From NCBI GenBank assembly GCA_016256075.1, contig SDVU01000062.1:1-23129 (forward strand): a stretch of 23,129 bases of DNA. The letters run 5' to 3'. Positions 19,308 to 23,129 of the stretch are shown here, one piece after another. This stretch comes from Dictyocoela muelleri. Taxonomy: Eukaryota; Microsporidia. The stretch's first letter is position 1, and each line of letters starts with the position of its first letter. The notes under the pieces were generated by a model. That model was not told the origin of the DNA. It searched no databases and worked only from the letters and a program-made list of their open reading frames with translations. The translations under genes and the position numbers were made by a program.

Positions 19308-19775
19308 AAAAATATAATACATGCTGACAACATCCATAGCTGCCAACCCCGGAGAGAATTTTTTTCCATGGTCTTAAGACCTTTGGTTACTGGTGTTATA
19401 ATAATACGTCACTTCCTAAGCTACCCAGAAGTCTAGCTGTATACGTGATTTACGTTTTATCAATGACTCAGCAGGATACAGGTAATTGGTAGCTTTTCAT
19501 GAATTTTTATTTTTTCACTACTTTTTGCCGAGATGCGTCGCCACACTCATCCCCACACCTAGGAGTGTCCCTTCTGCTTCATTGACATATTAGACAAGGT
19601 CTTAATCAGCTATACCAGACTGAAACGACTGTATATTAATTCTATATTTCTATAGTTTTTTACTGCTTAATGTCATTCCCTCATTATTTATTAAAGAGTG
19701 ACTTAAAAATAATTCGAACCGATACTTAAATTGTACATCCAAGAATGTTAACGTTTAAGCTATGCGGCCCTTATT
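19308..19775 (-). repeat. tRNA-derived SINE, full length (copy h)
   Basis: On the minus strand it runs from gggccgcatagcttaaacg (A-box region) and ggttcgaatt (B-box region, 19711-19720), 42 nt apart start to start. The core gatgcgtcgccacactcat follows on the plus strand, then the 3' end at 19308-19330 with a short AT tail. It is the best full-length copy beside copy d and shows the unit to be about 470 bp. It lies downstream of the kinase gene. Confidence 0.87.
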
Positions 19776-19980
19776 CCTGTTTAAAATTTATTTTATGTTT
19801 AATAAACATAATTAAGAGACATAAAGATTTTAACATTAAGAGTAATAATATCTCTATTTAAGGTATATATAACTTGTCGGAAAAATCATTTTAAATCTGA
19901 GCCATTAAGTGATAAGACGAAAAAAATTGATGATAAAATTAATCATCGTAACAACGCTTTAAAATAAATTATATTAGAAA

Positions 19981-20063
19981 TCTAATAAAAAAATTCTCAA
20001 AAATCTAATAAAAAAATCTTAAAAACTAATAAAAAAATCTCAAAAACCAATAAAAACTAATAA
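19981..20063. repeat. Tandem repeat of 21-23 bp beyond the kinase stop codon
   Basis: About four units of the form aatctaataaaaaaatctcaaa follow one another, with small length changes. It lies 20 bp past the kinase stop codon (20083-20085), so it is probably in the 3' untranslated region of the transcript. The rest of 19776-20082 shows nothing. Confidence 0.85.
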
Positions 20064-20082
20064 TCTTAACGAGGCTTTAATA

Positions 20083-21957
20083 TTAATAAAATTCAGAACT
20101 AGAATAAGTCTCCGTGATACTATCCCAAACATTTTGATTAGACTTTCTATTAAGAATAAAATCATGATTAAGCAATTCTTTAACTGTAGGTCTTTTATGC
20201 CTATTCCTTTTCAAACAGCTAACAATAAAATCTATCAATTCATTGGAAGTATCTTTTTTAAACCACAAATTACCCACCATCTTATATTCTTTTGAATTAT
20301 AATCATCAGTAATCACGTGCTTACCTCTTAAAAATCTTTTGAATGAGTCCATATCTTTTTCCCCATTCTCAAAATAAAATGGTGTTTTCCCTAAAGAAAG
20401 AAACCAAGCGATTGCTCCTACACACCATACATCACCAGAAAAACCGTGAATATTCTTTCCAATGACCTCTGGTGGTTTATAAGGATATGTTCCATAGGCT
20501 TTTCCTTCAATATACACTTCATTGCCATCAATACGTCTACTAAATCCAAAATCGATGAGTTTACCAATATAATAATCTTCAATAGACTTATTCGAGTTAA
20601 TAGTACCGCTATCCCTACCATTTTCGTCTTTATAAATTGTATCTCGTTTCTTCAGCATCATGTTTGCAATTTTCAAGTCCATATGAACGATCCCATTGTC
20701 ATGCATGTAATCTAACCCCTTCAATAAATCCTTCAAGATCATTCTAATTTTATCTTCATTTCTATTTACCCATCTCTGTGTAATCTTCCCATCGATATAC
20801 TCACTAACCAGCCAAATCAAATTTTGAACATCGCCATTCATATCAATAAATCTTGTTCTGAATGTTTCAAGCGTATTAATTATATTCGGATGCTTCAATG
20901 AAATACTTATCTCATCTTCCATCAAGGCACCCTTCATAATAACCCTTTTGATCACCTTCGAAGAGCCCAACTTAAAAACGGCAGTACTTAAAGTCATTTT
21001 AATTGGTTTCAAAGGGAGTGACGTATTTATATCGGCAAAACATTGATTCTGTTCATCACGAGTATCGTATTGTAAACAATAATCTACATGTTGGTTGATA
21101 AATGATAATATGTCGTCTTTCAAGTCCTTCATAGATTTATCACTGAGGTTGTTGTTATCAATTGCTGAATAAATTAATTCTACATTTTTTAAATTTTTAT
21201 CGTCCTCGTTATCATCAGCATGGCTATTAAATTCTTTATCATGATTATTGTAAATTTTATTACTAAAATCATTTTTTAATCCATCATTTTTTAATCTTTC
21301 CTTATTAAAACCTTCTTTAAAATTATCATTTTGAGAATTATCATTTTTTAAATCTTCATTATGCCCCTCTTTCCCGTTAACCATAGGGTCATCAATTTTA
21401 AAATATTTATCATACAAACTTTTTTCAGATTTTTTTGTCGTTTCACTTTTTCTTTCTTTACGAAGTTCTTTCGTTTCACCTTTATTTCCCTTTGCTTCCC
21501 TTTTAATATCATTTGTTTCTTTTTTTATTGTTCTTGTTTCATTTCTTTTCTCATTTATAATACTTTCACCACCATGATTTGTTTTGTCTCCCTCCAAGAT
21601 GTTTGTCATAGGTGATGGCATAAATTTTTTATTTTCATTAAATAAATTATTTAATTTGTTAACATTGTTATTGTTTAAATTGGCATTATTTAAATTGTTA
21701 ATATCGTTATTTTTTATATCTTCATTTATTTTTTTATTGTTTAAATTGTTATTAAAATTATTTATTTTGTCATTATTCTTGAAAGTAGCTATTATTATAC
21801 AAAGAGTAAAAAATAAGAAACCAATAAGAACGAGCATTAAGATACGTAAATATCGTTTTCTCGTTAATTTTCTTAAATATGGTTGAATTAAAAATTGTAG
21901 TTTGTACAGAAAAGAATTCTTTTTTGTTTTTAGAAATTTTTCATTAATAAAGTTCAT
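20083..21957 (-). CDS. Membrane-anchored protein kinase, single-pass, Asn-rich stalk
   Basis: A 624-residue intronless frame starting at the ATG at 21957. The frame is open 12 codons further, but only to a TTG, and upstream of that there is no ATG before an in-frame TAA. The basic N-terminus leads into one hydrophobic helix (about residues 38-58). An Asn-rich, then Lys/Glu-rich low-complexity stretch follows to about 280. The kinase domain fills about 319-600: a poor glycine loop, Lys337 (VIKR), Glu347 before LKHPNI, HMDLKIAN with Asp427, Lys429 and Asn432, DFG at 469-471, PPE at 495-497, Asp509-x-Trp and Arg589. The Arg of H-R-D is Met, so it is not an RD kinase; all catalytic residues remain. 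A 25-residue insert precedes DFG. Basic residues before the helix suggest a type II anchor with the kinase outside the cytosol (inference). Substrate and subfamily unknown. Confidence 0.93.
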   Translation of the reverse strand: MNFINEKFLKTKKNSFLYKLQFLIQPYLRKLTRKRYLRILMLVLIGFLFFTLCIIIATFKNNDKINNFNNNLNNKKINEDIKNNDINNLNNANLNNNNVNKLNNLFNENKKFMPSPMTNILEGDKTNHGGESIINEKRNETRTIKKETNDIKREAKGNKGETKELRKERKSETTKKSEKSLYDKYFKIDDPMVNGKEGHNEDLKNDNSQNDNFKEGFNKERLKNDGLKNDFSNKIYNNHDKEFNSHADDNEDDKNLKNVELIYSAIDNNNLSDKSMKDLKDDILSFINQHVDYCLQYDTRDEQNQCFADINTSLPLKPIKMTLSTAVFKLGSSKVIKRVIMKGALMEDEISISLKHPNIINTLETFRTRFIDMNGDVQNLIWLVSEYIDGKITQRWVNRNEDKIRMILKDLLKGLDYMHDNGIVHMDLKIANMMLKKRDTIYKDENGRDSGTINSNKSIEDYYIGKLIDFGFSRRIDGNEVYIEGKAYGTYPYKPPEVIGKNIHGFSGDVWCVGAIAWFLSLGKTPFYFENGEKDMDSFKRFLRGKHVITDDYNSKEYKMVGNLWFKKDTSNELIDFIVSCLKRNRHKRPTVKELLNHDFILNRKSNQNVWDSITETYSSSEFY

Positions 21958-22000
21958 TGATGGCTTTGCTGTAGTAATTTTTTTAAATGTCAATTTTTGC

Positions 22001-22026
22001 GACGAATTTTTGTGACGAATTTTTGT
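22001..22026 (-). repeat. 13-bp tandem repeat just upstream of the kinase start
   Basis: Two exact copies of acaaaaattcgtc (minus strand) with a third, decayed partial copy at 21991-22000. They end about 34-44 nt before the ATG. They may be in the 5' untranslated region or the core promoter; no known factor site was recognised. Confidence 0.85.
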
Positions 22027-22160
22027 TTTAGATTTTAATAATTTTGAAGTTTATTAAAAGAAGAATATTTAAATAAATTTAATAAAAAAAATATTAATAA
22101 GATAAATTTAAATATGAAAATTTAAACAATATAATTTAAATAAACTTTTGGTTCATTATG

Positions 22161-22215
22161 ATTTGAAGCCGCTTTTGATATTTGAAGCCGCTTTTGATAT
22201 TTAAAGCCGCTTTAT
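22161..22215 (-). repeat. 19-bp tandem repeat upstream of the kinase, 2.9 units
   Basis: Units atttgaagccgcttttgat (plus strand) at 22161-22179 and 22180-22198 are identical, and a third partial unit follows. The repeat lies 204-258 bp upstream of the kinase ATG and is less AT-rich than its flanks. It could be an upstream activating element; that is only an inference from position. Confidence 0.85.
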
Positions 22216-22335
22216 AAAAAAATAAAAATTATAAATTATAAATTGAAAAATTATGCAGGGTTTTTCATAGTTATAGACCCAACTCTTTCAAAGACATAGA
22301 CACATCTCTTTCAAACATATAAAAATTTTTATATA

Positions 22336-23040
22336 GTTAAAGCACATTTTGTCAGTGAGTTATAGATGGTCCGAAAAAATTTGCCTCAATTAATTATTTT
22401 TAACCCCTATTTTTAACCCTTATTTTTTAACTCTTATTTCTTTGCATTATTTTTTAACCCATATGTCACAACTTTTATTTAGTAGCACCGATTTTACAGC
22501 CCCTATTTTTTAGCTCTCTTTTTAGCCTTTATTCGTTAAACCTCATTCTTCAGCTATTATTTTATAGTCTCTATTTTAAAGCCATGATTTTCAACCCATT
22601 TAGACCCTATTTTTTAACCTTATTTTTCAACCCTTTTTTTCAGCTATTATTTTCTAGACCTTATTTTTAGCCATTATAATTTAACAAAGGTCAAAAGGGC
22701 TAAAAAATATGGTCAAAAAAATAATAGCCGAAAATAACGGCTAAAATAGGGGTTGAAAAATAGGGTCTAAAGTGGGTTAAAAATCACGGCTTTAAAATAG
22801 AGACTATAAAACAGGGGCTATTAAAAATATGGGCTAAAAAATAAAGGCTAAAAAAATAGGGTCTGTAAAATCTGTGCTGCTAAATAAGAGTCGAGAAATA
22901 TGGTTAAAAAATAATGCAAAGAAATAAGAGTTAAAAAATAAGGGTTAAAGAAATACTAGTTAAAAATAGAGGGTAAAAATAATTAATCAAAGCGATTTTT
23001 TGTGGACCATCTATAACTCACTGACAAAACGTGCTTTAAC
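22336..23040. mobile_element. 705-bp foldback element with repeated TTTTTTAACCC words
   Basis: The ends are gttaaagcac (22336) and gtgctttaac (ending 23040), followed inward by gtcagtgagttatagatggt and its complement. The two arms, each about 340 bp, pair over nearly their whole length with the turn near 22688. Each arm is itself built of a degenerate 12-15 bp word (TATTTTTTAACCC, TATTTTTAGCCC). No coding sequence is present and no clean target duplication was found. It lies about 380 bp upstream of the kinase ATG. Confidence 0.88.
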
Positions 23041-23129
23041 ACTATAAAAATGTTGGTTCTACAACGGTTTGTGCCACTCAAAAGAATTGAGGAGGGGTAA
23101 TGAAATTATATTGAAAGAAGCATGAAATC

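Noticed and set aside
20446-21886. Plus-strand frames opposite the kinase gene
   Set aside because: They are antisense shadows of the Asn/Lys-rich kinase frame, rich in Phe, Leu and Ile as expected from the complement.

Overview
The window is strongly AT-rich eukaryotic DNA. It holds one gene that looks intact, an intronless protein kinase at 20083-21957 on the minus strand. Nearly everything else that can be read is transposon debris. The mix of Merlin/IS1595-like, hAT, pogo/Tigger and FLYWCH-MULE transposases beside an intronless, Asn-rich kinase fits a transposon-swollen microsporidian genome. That is an inference; a transposon-rich arthropod or other AT-rich protist is not excluded. No tRNA, rRNA, CRISPR array or LTR element was recognised.

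Layout: 1-1240 holds a SINE head and weak hAT-like ends. 1722-4150 is a hAT element (2081-3995) lying between two SINE pieces of opposite orientation. 4580-5995 (-) is a decayed pogo/Tigger transposase. 6689-7670 is a Merlin element with terminal inverted repeats (TIRs) and a perfect 8-bp target duplication (TSD). 7745-8850 is a TIR element with a foldback element inside. 9279-10355 is a second, different Merlin. 10388-12833 is a minus-strand FLYWCH-MULE relic cut up by other insertions; one of them is a 594-bp MITE whose removal restores the interrupted reading frame. 12913-14508 is another hairpin-TIR element. 14536-16788 holds a MULE fragment followed by a TIR-bounded FLYWCH-MULE. 17335-19775 holds three SINE copies, one inside an 880-bp TIR element. 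19981-22335 is the kinase with tandem repeats on both flanks. 22336-23040 is a 705-bp foldback.

Two patterns run through the window. First, a dispersed repeat of about 470 bp occurs eight times; its head has RNA polymerase III A and B boxes at tRNA spacing, so it is a tRNA-derived SINE. Second, at least five non-autonomous elements have ends built from clustered short palindromic words. The word differs in each, and three of these elements carry a SINE inside.

The transposase readings were made by hand translation. They rest on family motifs, not on database searches.
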